64,000 bases of DNA from Mesorhizobium sp. Lineage in GTDB: Bacteria; Pseudomonadota; Alphaproteobacteria; Rhizobiales; Rhizobiaceae. Position 1 is the first letter of the stretch. Each line of letters opens with the position of its first letter. The stretch is taken from assembly GCF_016793485.1 (NCBI RefSeq), contig NZ_JAEULZ010000031.1, positions 61,871-125,870 on the forward strand. Reading direction: 5' to 3'. Made by a program: the position numbers and the translations under genes. Shown piece by piece: positions 42,116 through 51,289 of this stretch. Below the pieces are notes generated by a model that had not been told where the DNA came from, ran no database searches, and was given only the letters and a program-made list of their open reading frames with translations.

Positions 42116-45001
42116 GTGGAGGCGGCACGCGAAGCGCTTGCCGAGGTTGCTTCGGCAGCGGAGGAGCAGGGAATTGCCCGCTTAACGCGCTACCTGACGC
42201 AGGATGGCGCGACACAGGATTTTCTGGCCGCCGCGTTCCACCTCTCGAGCTTCCTCCACGACTGCGCACGTCGTTACCCTGAGATACTCGACAGGTTGTT
42301 TGAGCAGAGCATCGAACAACGGCTCGCAGAGTTGCTGCAAGAAATCGCGACGCGGGGCAGAGCTGACGATACAAGCGAAACCGGTCTGATGTCTGCCTTG
42401 CGCATGCTGAAGCTGGAAGCGCATTTCCTGATCGCGCTCGCTGATCTGTCAGGTGAGGCGGACACGGCGACGACCGTCGGACGTTCAAGCGACTTGGCCG
42501 ATGCCTGCGTAAACGCCGCGATCGATTTTCTACTCCTCGATGCACACCGGCAGCAAAAGCTGAAACTGCCCGATCCCCACAGCCCGGGAAAATGCTCGGG
42601 CTTGATCGTTCTCGGCATGGGAAAGCTCGGCGCGCATGAGCTGAACTTCTCGTCCGATATCGACCTCATCCTGTTCTTCGATCCGCACGCCAAGGCGATT
42701 ACCGATCCGTACGAGGCAAACGACCTGTTTGTCCGGTTGGCGCGGCGTCTGGTTCGCATTCTGCAGGACCGCACATCGGACGGTTATGTCTTCAGGACCG
42801 ACCTGAGGCTGCGTCCTGATCCCGGTGCGACCCCACTCGCCATTCCTGTCGAGGCGGCGCTCAACTACTACGAGGGACGTGGTCAGAACTGGGAACGCGC
42901 CGCGATGATCAAGGCGCGTCCGGTCGCGGGCGATCTGCAGGCGGGCCAGGCGTTCCTGAAGGAACTGCAGCCTTACGTATGGCGCAAATATCTAGACTAC
43001 GCTGCCATCGCCGACGTGCATTCGATCAAGCGCCAGATCCACGCGCATCGCGGACATGGCGAGATCGCGGTCAACGGCCACAACGTCAAGCTGGGGCGAG
43101 GCGGCATACGAGAGATCGAGTTCTTCGTTCAGACCCAGCAATTGATCGCCGGAGGGCGGTTTCCGGAATTGCGGGGCAAGGCCACGGTGCCGATGCTGGC
43201 CGAGCTTGCTGGCCGAAGCTGGATCACGCCGGAAGCATGCGAAGCGCTGACGCGGCAATACTGGTTCCTGCGTAAGGTCGAGAACGCCATCCAGATGGTG
43301 GCCGACGAGCAGACTCATGTGCTGCCCGAAGATGATGAAGGGCTGGAGCGGATCGCCCGGATGACCGGCTTTGTCGACAGGGATACGTTCGCCGCCGCGC
43401 TTCGCGAGTGCCTTCAAGACGTCGAAGCTCATTACGCGGCCCTGTTCGAAACTGCCCCGGAATTGTCGGCCGGGGTCGGCAACCTGGTCTTCACTGGCGA
43501 CGTCGATGACCCCGATACGCTGGAGACCCTGTCGCGGCTAGGCTTCAAGCGGCCGAGCGACATCTGCCGTGTGATCCGTACCTGGCATTTCGGTCGCTAC
43601 CGCGCGACGCAGTCGGCCGAGGCGCGAGAACGCTTGACCGAGCTGACGCCGGCACTGCTGGAGGCGTTCGGAAAGACGAGCAAGGCGGACAAGGCGCTGA
43701 TGCGCTTCGACCAGTTCCTTGCCGGCCTGCCGGCCGGCATCCAGCTCTTTTCGCTGCTTCAATCCAACCCCGGCCTGCTGCGATTGCTCGCCACCATCAT
43801 GAGTGCTGCGCCAAGGCTAGCCGGGATCATCACGCGCCATCCGCATGTCTTCGACGGACTGCTCGATCCGGCGATGCTTACGGAACTGCCGGATCGCGCC
43901 TATCTGTCGGGTCGCCTCTACGCCTTCATCGATGCGTCGGCACAATATGAAGAGGTGCTCGACCGCCTGCGGATATTCGGAGCCGAACAGAAGTTCCTGA
44001 TCGGCGTGCGGTTGCTGGCTGGAACGATTGACGCAGCCCGAGCCGGCAAGGCTTTCTCCGATCTTGCTGACCTGACGATCGGTGCGACCCTCCATGCCGT
44101 GGAGAAGGAATTCGCGTCGAGGCACGGCCTGGTCAACGGCGGACGTGTCGTGATCCTCGGCATGGGAAAGCTGGGCAGCAGGGAACTGACGGCCGGTTCT
44201 GACGTCGATCTCATCTTGCTCTACGATCACGCTGAGGATGCCGACGAATCCGACGGGGAAAAGCCGCTCGCACCATCCCACTACTACACGAGGATGACGC
44301 AGCGCCTGATCGCTGCTGTTTCCGCTCCGACGGCTGAGGGCGTGCTCTACGAACTCGATCTGCGCCTGCGCCCCTCGGGCAACAAGGGCCCGGTCGCTAC
44401 CCACGTCGACGCTTTCAGGAAGTACCAACGCAACGAGGCCTGGACGTGGGAACACATGGCGCTGACCCGCGCACGCGTCATTGCCGGCGACGTGGAACTG
44501 GCCTCCAAGATCGAGGCCGAAGTCACCGCGGTTCTCGAGCTTCCTCGCGATACGGCCAAGGCCGCAGCAGAGGCGAACGAAATGCGCGCGCTGATTGAAG
44601 CGGAAAAGCCGCCAAGGGATGTCTGGGACATCAAGCTTTTTCCGGGTGGTTTGATCGATCTGGAATTCATTGCACAGGTGGCGACTCTGACCGGGAAGGT
44701 GGACAGCGAGCGCAGGCTGACCGGTACCGGCGCAGCGCTGGCGCATCTTTCCTCGGACTTCGCGGACAGGCAGGCGCAGGAGGAACTTGTCGCCGCCTGG
44801 ACGCTCTATATGTCGCTGACGCAGATGATCCGCCTCTGCCTGACGGGATCGTTCGAGAAGGACGACAGCCCGCCCGGCCTGATAGATCTTCTCCTCTCCG
44901 CGACCGGCCTTCCCGATATCGACGTTCTGGAAGCGCATCTGAAGGATACGTCAAGGGCGGTCAGAAGCCACTTCGACGGGCTTCTCCCCGGAAACTCCTG
45001 A
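42116..45001 (+). CDS. glnE: Bifunctional glutamine synthetase adenylyltransferase/deadenylase
   Basis: A 961-residue enzyme that adds AMP to, or removes it from, glutamine synthetase in response to PII and glutamine. It contains two nucleotidyltransferase halves: GLIVLGMGKLGAHELNFSSDIDLILFFD begins the deadenylase half (~residues 160-190) and VVILGMGKLGSRELTAGSDVDLILLYD the adenylylase half (~residues 677-703); both keep the GSDxD-type Asp pair. The start is GTG at 42116. The frame is open upstream to about 42020 without ATG/GTG/TTG, although KPRKIEPLD looks coding, so the true N-terminus may use a rarer codon. Confidence 0.93.
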   Translation: MEAAREALAEVASAAEEQGIARLTRYLTQDGATQDFLAAAFHLSSFLHDCARRYPEILDRLFEQSIEQRLAELLQEIATRGRADDTSETGLMSALRMLKLEAHFLIALADLSGEADTATTVGRSSDLADACVNAAIDFLLLDAHRQQKLKLPDPHSPGKCSGLIVLGMGKLGAHELNFSSDIDLILFFDPHAKAITDPYEANDLFVRLARRLVRILQDRTSDGYVFRTDLRLRPDPGATPLAIPVEAALNYYEGRGQNWERAAMIKARPVAGDLQAGQAFLKELQPYVWRKYLDYAAIADVHSIKRQIHAHRGHGEIAVNGHNVKLGRGGIREIEFFVQTQQLIAGGRFPELRGKATVPMLAELAGRSWITPEACEALTRQYWFLRKVENAIQMVADEQTHVLPEDDEGLERIARMTGFVDRDTFAAALRECLQDVEAHYAALFETAPELSAGVGNLVFTGDVDDPDTLETLSRLGFKRPSDICRVIRTWHFGRYRATQSAEARERLTELTPALLEAFGKTSKADKALMRFDQFLAGLPAGIQLFSLLQSNPGLLRLLATIMSAAPRLAGIITRHPHVFDGLLDPAMLTELPDRAYLSGRLYAFIDASAQYEEVLDRLRIFGAEQKFLIGVRLLAGTIDAARAGKAFSDLADLTIGATLHAVEKEFASRHGLVNGGRVVILGMGKLGSRELTAGSDVDLILLYDHAEDADESDGEKPLAPSHYYTRMTQRLIAAVSAPTAEGVLYELDLRLRPSGNKGPVATHVDAFRKYQRNEAWTWEHMALTRARVIAGDVELASKIEAEVTAVLELPRDTAKAAAEANEMRALIEAEKPPRDVWDIKLFPGGLIDLEFIAQVATLTGKVDSERRLTGTGAALAHLSSDFADRQAQEELVAAWTLYMSLTQMIRLCLTGSFEKDDSPPGLIDLLLSATGLPDIDVLEAHLKDTSRAVRSHFDGLLPGNS

Positions 45002-45006
45002 CAGAC

Positions 45007-47340
45007 TCAGGCGGCCGCCTTCCTCGGCGGGTGTTCGCTGCGTCGCGTCGGGATGCGCACGGAAACGATCGTGCCGACCCCTTCGGTGGAGCGGATTTTC
45101 AGCGCACCGCCGTGGAGTTGCGCCAGAGATCGCGAGATCGCCAGCCCGAGCCCGGATCCAGTGTGGTTTTTCGAGAACTGGTTCTGCACCTGCTCGAAGG
45201 GCCGGCCTAGCTTTCCCAGCGCCATTTTCGGGATGCCGCAGCCGTTGTCCTCGATGGTAAGCATCAGCGCCCCGCCGACATTGCGCGCACGTACGGAGAT
45301 ACGACCGCCTTCGCCGGTGAATTTCACCGCGTTTGACAGGAGGTTGATGGCGATCTGCTTGATAGCCCTGCGGTCGGCGTCGACCCGCAGCGTATCCGCG
45401 ATCTGCGTCTCGATCGTGATGTCCTTCTTGGCGGCCTGCAGCGAGATCACCTTCACTGTCTCGTGGATCAGCGGGCAGAGGTCGATCTCTTCCCGATCGA
45501 CTGAGAACTGGCCTGCCTCGATCTTCGACATGTCGAGGATGTCGTTGATGACGCCGAGCAGATAGGTGCCGCTTGCCTGGATATCGCGCGCATATTCTTC
45601 GTAGCGGTCCGAGCCGAGCGGGCCGAACAGTTTCGATTCCATCACCTCGGAGAACCCGATGATGGCGTTGAGCGGCGTACGCAACTCGTGCGACATGTTG
45701 GCGAGGAATTCGGATTTGGCGCGGTTGGCGGCTTCGGCCCGCTCCGTTTCGCGCATGTATTTGCGGTTCAGCTCGACGAGCTCGCCCGAACGCTCCTGCT
45801 CGGAACGCCGCGCGAGGCTGAGGTCGTGGATCGTCGCCATCAGGCGCCGTTCGCTGTCGACCAGCTTTTCCTGGTGCTGCTTGATCTGGGTGATGTCGGA
45901 GCCGACGGACACCGTGCCACCGTCGCGCGTCCGCAATTCGTTGACCTGCAGCCAGCGCCCGTCGGCAAGCTGGCGCTCGAAGCTGAGCCCGCCCTTCGCC
46001 CCATTCGCATTTGCAAGGCGTCGCTCGGAGGCGAAGGCGAGCATTTTCGTTTCCACGTCGCCACGCGTCGTCCCCGGCATGATGTCTCGGTCGGAGAGAC
46101 CGTTATCCTGCTGGTACTTCGAATTGCACATGACCAAACGCTGCATGGAATCCCAGAGGACGAATGATTCATTGATGCTTTCGATGGCGGTTCTGAGCCG
46201 CATGTCGGCTGCTTCGGACCGGAGCGCCAGATGCCTTTGCTCGGTGACATCGACCGCGATGCCGATCAGCTGGATTTCGGGCGCTTCCGGATCAATCACA
46301 TGGGCGCGGGCGCGAACCCAGACCCAATGTCCCTCGGCATGGCGCATGCGGAAGACCTCGTCGATATGGTCGATCTCGCGCGCCACGATCTTTTTCGCCA
46401 GTTCGAAAAGGTCGCCGTCGTCCTTGTGGATGATCTCGGAAACGTCCCCGAACGAGAGCATGGTCTCCGATGAGCGGTAGCCGAGCATATCGTACATAGA
46501 GCGCGACCAGTACATCTTGCCGCGCACCATGTCCCAGTCCCACAACCCGCAGCGGCCGCGTACGAGGGCGAGGTCGATGCGTTGGTGCGCTTCGATATAG
46601 ATGCGGTCGGCCGCCTGGGCGCGCGCAGCCTGGCTGAAATAGGCGTAGAGGATGACCAGCAGCACGCCTGCTGTCACAACGAAAAGCGTGACGTTCATCG
46701 AGACGGCCCTGCGCCACTCGGCAAGGACGCTGTCCTGCGGCACCATCGCAACCGCTGCGCCGGAACGGCTGTCAGTCAGATCGACGGCTGCCAGCCACAC
46801 GCGGTCGCCGATCAGAACCTCCATCACGCCGGCCCGTTCGCCGAACATGAAAAGCGGTTGGCCGCCGACGACGAGGCTGTCGAGGTTCCGTCCCCGCCAT
46901 TCAGACGCGGTCGCCGTGGTCGCCACGATTTTGAAGGAGCGATCGGTCACGGCCAGCACATGGCCGCGCGCAAGCATTCCGCTCTGTATCGATTTCTGGA
47001 TCAGGCGCTGCGATTCCGCATCCGATGCATTGCGGCTGGCTTCGGCCAGCATAAGCGCATTGGCGAGTTCTCCGACGGCCAGGGTGAGGACGGCCTTGGC
47101 GTCGTGCTCGACATCGTCACGTAGTGTCATCAGCGACATCACGCGAACCGATGCAACGACAACGAGGAAAGCCAGAATCAGCAGGGGGATGGAGCGCTTC
47201 AACAGCGGCTCGGCCGCAAGCAGGCGACGATAGGCCGGCGCCGCTATGATGCGCGCATTTCCGCTGACCTTGTCCCGCGCTTCCTTGCGCCGGGCAAAAG
47301 TCGAGCTATCGGGCGCGCCCCACGCGTCCGCTCCGGCCAT
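45007..47340 (-). CDS. pleC: PleC-like PAS sensor histidine kinase
   Basis: A 777-residue kinase: two membrane helices (near residues 50-70 and 215-235) enclose a periplasmic sensor. Two PAS domains follow (one starting near GRCGLWDWDMVRGKMYWSRS, one near FVLWDSMQRLVMCNSKYQ), a short coiled coil, a HisKA domain with His ~549 in FLANMSHELRTPLNAIIGFSE, and HATPase_c. The HisKA is of the PleC/DivJ/PdhS type, and the position next to glnE matches the rhizobial pleC locus. PleC acts as DivK phosphatase/kinase. ATG 47340 with GGGGGA upstream is preferred to 47400. Convergent with glnE, 5 bases apart. Confidence 0.78.
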   Translation of the reverse strand: MAGADAWGAPDSSTFARRKEARDKVSGNARIIAAPAYRRLLAAEPLLKRSIPLLILAFLVVVASVRVMSLMTLRDDVEHDAKAVLTLAVGELANALMLAEASRNASDAESQRLIQKSIQSGMLARGHVLAVTDRSFKIVATTATASEWRGRNLDSLVVGGQPLFMFGERAGVMEVLIGDRVWLAAVDLTDSRSGAAVAMVPQDSVLAEWRRAVSMNVTLFVVTAGVLLVILYAYFSQAARAQAADRIYIEAHQRIDLALVRGRCGLWDWDMVRGKMYWSRSMYDMLGYRSSETMLSFGDVSEIIHKDDGDLFELAKKIVAREIDHIDEVFRMRHAEGHWVWVRARAHVIDPEAPEIQLIGIAVDVTEQRHLALRSEAADMRLRTAIESINESFVLWDSMQRLVMCNSKYQQDNGLSDRDIMPGTTRGDVETKMLAFASERRLANANGAKGGLSFERQLADGRWLQVNELRTRDGGTVSVGSDITQIKQHQEKLVDSERRLMATIHDLSLARRSEQERSGELVELNRKYMRETERAEAANRAKSEFLANMSHELRTPLNAIIGFSEVMESKLFGPLGSDRYEEYARDIQASGTYLLGVINDILDMSKIEAGQFSVDREEIDLCPLIHETVKVISLQAAKKDITIETQIADTLRVDADRRAIKQIAINLLSNAVKFTGEGGRISVRARNVGGALMLTIEDNGCGIPKMALGKLGRPFEQVQNQFSKNHTGSGLGLAISRSLAQLHGGALKIRSTEGVGTIVSVRIPTRRSEHPPRKAAA

Positions 47341-47400
47341 GCCGATCCCCCAAACATTCCAGTTGACGATCCGGCAACACCGCACGGCCGAATCTGCCAT

Positions 47401-47467
47401 AAAGAATCAAAGGTGATTCGCCTTGTCCAGTGGCCGACGGCAAAAAGATTAAAAATTGTAGAAAATC
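47401..47467. promoter_or_regulatory. Short intergenic region with two GANTC sites upstream of the PleC-like gene
   Basis: GAATC at 47404-47408 and GATTC at 47415-47419 lie in the 67 bases between the PleC-like kinase (minus) and the pepN 3' end. Both fit the CcrM methylation target GANTC. Confidence 0.35.
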
Positions 47468-50113
47468 TTAAGCCAATGTCCGCTCGACGATGTCGCGAAG
47501 ATCGGATGAAAGCCCATCCTTGCCCGCGATCAGAAGCAATGCCTCACGCGCCTTCTCCCGCCGGCCGGGCTCCAGCGAACGCCAGGAGCGAAGCGCTGTC
47601 GCCAGCCGTGCCGCAAGCTGAGGGTTGCGCGGGTCGATTTCGAGCACGGCGCGGGCGAAGAAATCGTAGCCTGCGCCATCCGGGCGATTGAAGGCGGTCT
47701 GGTTGGCTGTAGCAAAAGCGCCAATCAGAGCCCGCACCCTGTTCGGGTTATGCATCGTGAAGCCGGCATGCCCGGTAAGCGCGCGCACCTTGTCTAGCGT
47801 GGAGGCTCCTGGAGCTGTAGCCTGGATCGTCAGCCACTTGTCCATAACGAGCTGGTCCGAGCGATAGCGCTTTTCGAAAGTCTTCAACGCGTCGATTGTT
47901 TCTCGCGCGCCCGGATATCGGTGCGCCAGCACGGCGAGGGCGGCGGCCCGATCGGTCATATTGGTCGCCTTGGCGAAATGCGCATGGGCAAGCTCGGCTC
48001 CATTGGGAAGAATGGCCAGGTAGTCGAGCAGTGTGTTTCGCAGCGCGCGTCGTCCTGCGCTGGCGGCGTCGGGGCTGAATCGTCCCTTGAACGCAAGCGA
48101 GCCATAAAGGCTGCGCAACCCGTCTTCGTTCGAACGCGCGATCGTCTCGGCCAGTGCCTGGCGGCTGGCAAAGATTACGTCGGGATCAATGTTCTTTCCG
48201 ATCTCACGGGCGATATCGGCTTCGCCGGGCAGCGCCAGCGCGAGCGCCCTGAAAGCATGTTCCAGCGTCTCGTCGCCAGCTATCGCTCCAGCGAGTTCCA
48301 CCAGCTTCTCCTGGAACTCGGGTTTCTTTCCTCCCAGTCCCTTGCGGGAAGCTGAAATGAGCGCGTCCGTCAGGAGCGTATTGTAGGCCTGCCAGCGCGA
48401 GAAGGCGTCGCTATCGTGTCGCGCCAGGAAGAAGCGATCCTCCTTGCGTTGCTCCACTGACAAAGTGATAGGCGCTGAAAATCCCCGGTTGATCGAAAGG
48501 GCAGGGCGTTGCGCAATGTTGCCGAAGCGGATGACGTGGCGGCGCTTTTTCAGATGGATGACGCCGCTCTCGACCGAAGCACCTTCCGGCTCCTCATACG
48601 CGATGTCCTTGCCGTCCCGACCGACTAGGCCGAACGCGAGCGGAATATGCATCAGCCTTTTGCGCGCTTCCGACGGCGTCGCAGGCACGGACTGCTCGAT
48701 TTCGACCACGAACTCGCGCGCTGCCGCATCATAGGACGTGGATACCGCGACATTCGGCGTTCCAGCCTGATGATACCACAGCGCGAACTGGGAGAGGTCG
48801 CGCCCAGACACGTCCTCGAATACCTTGATGAAATCCTCGATCGTCGCGGCCTCGCCATCATGGCGCTCGAAATAGAGATCCATCCCGCGACGGAAAACCT
48901 CTGCGCCGAGGATCGTCCGGATCATGCGCACGACCTCCGAGCCCTTTTCGTAGACGGTCGCCGTGTAGAAATTGTTGATCTCCCGGTAGCGGCGCGGCCG
49001 AACGGGATGCGCCAGCGGTCCCTGGTCCTCCGGAAACTGATGGGCGCGCAAGGTACGCACCTCGGCGATGCGCTTCACCGGTCGCGAACGCTGGTCGGCG
49101 GAAAATTCGTGATCGCGATAAACCGTCAGCCCTTCCTTCAGGCACAGCTGGAACCAGTCTCGACAGGTGATGCGGTTGCCCGTCCAGTTGTGGAAATACT
49201 CATGCGCGATGATCGCCTCGATATTGGCGAAATCCGCGTCGGTGGCGGTATCGTCGTCGGCAAGCACATACTTGTCGTTGAAGATGTTGAGACCCTTGTT
49301 CTCCATCGCGCCCATATTGAAGTCCGACACCGCGACGATGTTGAAGATGTCGAGGTCGTATTCCCTGCCGAACGCCTTCTCGTCCCATTTCATCGACCGC
49401 TTCAGCGCATCCATTGCGTAGGCCGCAAGCCGTTCCTTGCCATGCTCGACATAGATGCCGAGCTCGACCTTGCGCCCTGAGGCGGTGATGAACTTATCCG
49501 CCACCAAACCCAGATCGCCGGCGACGACGGCGAACAGATAGGAAGGTTTCGGGAACGGATCGTGCCAGACGGCGTAGTGCCAGCCATCCTTCAGCTTCCC
49601 GATCTCCTGCCGGTTGCCGTTCGACAGCAGAAGAGGAGCCTCGCTTTTCAAAGCCTCCAGGCGGACGGTGTAGACGGACAGGACGTCTGGCCGGTCGAGG
49701 AAATAGGTAATGCGGCGAAAGCCCTCTGCCTCGCACTGCGTGCAGTAGACACCGCTCGTCCGATAAAGGCCCATGAGCGCCGAATTGGTCGAGGGCGAGA
49801 TCAGTGTTTCCAGAACCAGGCGGAACTCGCTGCCTGCGGGCGGACGGGAAATGATAAGCCGGTCGGGTGTCGCTTCGTATTCTGAAGCGGCAAGCGTGAC
49901 GCCATTGATCTCGACACGTTGCAGGCTAAGCCCGTCCCCGTCGAGGACGAGTGGAGTACCAGGCGCGATCCTCTGACGTCGGACAATAGCCAGTTCCGCA
50001 GTTACGACCGTCGCCTCGGGATGCAACCGGAATGTCAGCTTGGTTGTCGGGATCAGGTAGTCGCTCGGGCGATAGTCCTCGAGGCGGAAAACCTGTCCAG
50101 TGTCTGTACGCAT
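47468..50113 (-). CDS. pepN: Aminopeptidase N (M1 family)
   Basis: An 881-residue zinc aminopeptidase of the gammaproteobacterial-type PepN branch that removes N-terminal residues from peptides. It has GAMEN (FNMGAMENKGLN) for N-terminus recognition, the zinc site HEYFHNWTGNRITCRDWF (~residue 303) with downstream Glu in LKEGLTVYRDHEF, and a C-terminal helical domain (DUF3458). The N-terminus MRTDTGQVFRLEDYRPSDYL is typical; a longer in-frame start at 50197 is unlikely. The enzyme looks intact. Confidence 0.95.
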   Translation of the reverse strand: MRTDTGQVFRLEDYRPSDYLIPTTKLTFRLHPEATVVTAELAIVRRQRIAPGTPLVLDGDGLSLQRVEINGVTLAASEYEATPDRLIISRPPAGSEFRLVLETLISPSTNSALMGLYRTSGVYCTQCEAEGFRRITYFLDRPDVLSVYTVRLEALKSEAPLLLSNGNRQEIGKLKDGWHYAVWHDPFPKPSYLFAVVAGDLGLVADKFITASGRKVELGIYVEHGKERLAAYAMDALKRSMKWDEKAFGREYDLDIFNIVAVSDFNMGAMENKGLNIFNDKYVLADDDTATDADFANIEAIIAHEYFHNWTGNRITCRDWFQLCLKEGLTVYRDHEFSADQRSRPVKRIAEVRTLRAHQFPEDQGPLAHPVRPRRYREINNFYTATVYEKGSEVVRMIRTILGAEVFRRGMDLYFERHDGEAATIEDFIKVFEDVSGRDLSQFALWYHQAGTPNVAVSTSYDAAAREFVVEIEQSVPATPSEARKRLMHIPLAFGLVGRDGKDIAYEEPEGASVESGVIHLKKRRHVIRFGNIAQRPALSINRGFSAPITLSVEQRKEDRFFLARHDSDAFSRWQAYNTLLTDALISASRKGLGGKKPEFQEKLVELAGAIAGDETLEHAFRALALALPGEADIAREIGKNIDPDVIFASRQALAETIARSNEDGLRSLYGSLAFKGRFSPDAASAGRRALRNTLLDYLAILPNGAELAHAHFAKATNMTDRAAALAVLAHRYPGARETIDALKTFEKRYRSDQLVMDKWLTIQATAPGASTLDKVRALTGHAGFTMHNPNRVRALIGAFATANQTAFNRPDGAGYDFFARAVLEIDPRNPQLAARLATALRSWRSLEPGRREKAREALLLIAGKDGLSSDLRDIVERTLA

Positions 50114-50338
50114 GTCTCGATCTGTCCTGCGAGCCCGCGCCCCAACAGACGCAAAGCGTATTCGTGTAAGAGGCAGCTCTTTACACGATGCGACCACTCG
50201 ACAAAACCGACACAGGGTTTATTTCAGGTCGCATCCCAGTTTAGAGCAAAGTCTGACCAGATTGAGACGGCATCGGTCATATCGAACTGCCGGCGAGCCG
50301 GCTCACACGCTGACAGTTCGCAAAATGGCGTCCAGACA

Positions 50339-51280
50339 TTGAACGCGCTGCACGGCCATGCGAACCCGCTTGTGGGTATCGGGCTGAAGATCGCGTCCGT
50401 CTCGGTCTTCGTCGGCATGTCGGCCTTTCTCAAGGCTGCCGGCCAATTGCCTGCGGGTCAGCTCGTCTTTTTTCGCTCGTTCTTCGCGATCCTGCCTGTT
50501 CTCATCTACCTTGCATATCGCGGCGATCTCCGGATGGCGGTGTATACCAAGCGTCCGATGGGCCACGTGATGCGCGGCGTGATCGGCGTCTCGGCCATGG
50601 GGCTGTCCTTCTTCGCACTGACGCGCCTGCCATTGCCCGAAGCGGTGACCATCAACTATGCGCAACCGCTATTCGTAGTGATGTTCAGCGCGCTCTTCCT
50701 CGGCGAAGCCGTGCGCTTCTATCGATGGAGCGCCGTCGTGGTGGGGCTCATCGGCGTCGTCATTGTCTCCTGGCCGAACCTTTCGATGCTTGGCAGCGGG
50801 AGCGGCATGGAAAGCGGAGAGCTGGCCGGCGTTGTTGCTGCCTTCTGCGCCGCCGCGATGGCTGCGGTGGCGATGCTTCAGGTCCGCAGCCTGGTGCAGA
50901 CCGAAAAGAGCGCCGTCATCGTCATCTGGTTTTCGATCACTGCGAGCGTCTTTGGACTGCTCACCTTGCCGTTCGGCTGGCGGGCGATCGACACCTGGCA
51001 GACCATTTTCCTGGTTTCAGCAGGCTTCTGCGGTGGCATCGCTCAGATTCTGATGACGGAGGCCTATCGCCACGCCGAGGCATCAACCGTCGCGCCGTTC
51101 GAATACACCTCGATCATCCTGGCGATCGCCGTCGGCTACGTCGCATTCGGAGAGCCGCCTACGCCCTATGTTATCCTTGGCGGAGCGATCGTGGTCGCCG
51201 CAGGCATCTTCATCGTCTGGCGGGAGCGGCAGCTGGGCATCGAGCGGCGCAGGGCGAAGAACAACGTTCCGCCGCAATAG
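50339..51280 (+). CDS. EamA/DMT family transporter
   Basis: A 313-residue inner-membrane protein with about ten transmembrane helices in two EamA repeats (GQLVFFRSFFAILPVLIYLA; TINYAQPLFVVMFSALFLGE; and the second APFEYTSIILAIAVGYVAFGE). The sequence resembles RhaT/YdcZ-like exporters in rhizobia; the substrate is unknown. The start is uncertain: TTG 50339 gives LNALHGHANPLVGIG, and no ATG precedes the first helix in this frame. It converges on the uracil-DNA glycosylase gene. Confidence 0.82.
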   Translation: MNALHGHANPLVGIGLKIASVSVFVGMSAFLKAAGQLPAGQLVFFRSFFAILPVLIYLAYRGDLRMAVYTKRPMGHVMRGVIGVSAMGLSFFALTRLPLPEAVTINYAQPLFVVMFSALFLGEAVRFYRWSAVVVGLIGVVIVSWPNLSMLGSGSGMESGELAGVVAAFCAAAMAAVAMLQVRSLVQTEKSAVIVIWFSITASVFGLLTLPFGWRAIDTWQTIFLVSAGFCGGIAQILMTEAYRHAEASTVAPFEYTSIILAIAVGYVAFGEPPTPYVILGGAIVVAAGIFIVWRERQLGIERRRAKNNVPPQ

Positions 51281-51289
51281 CGTCCAAGA

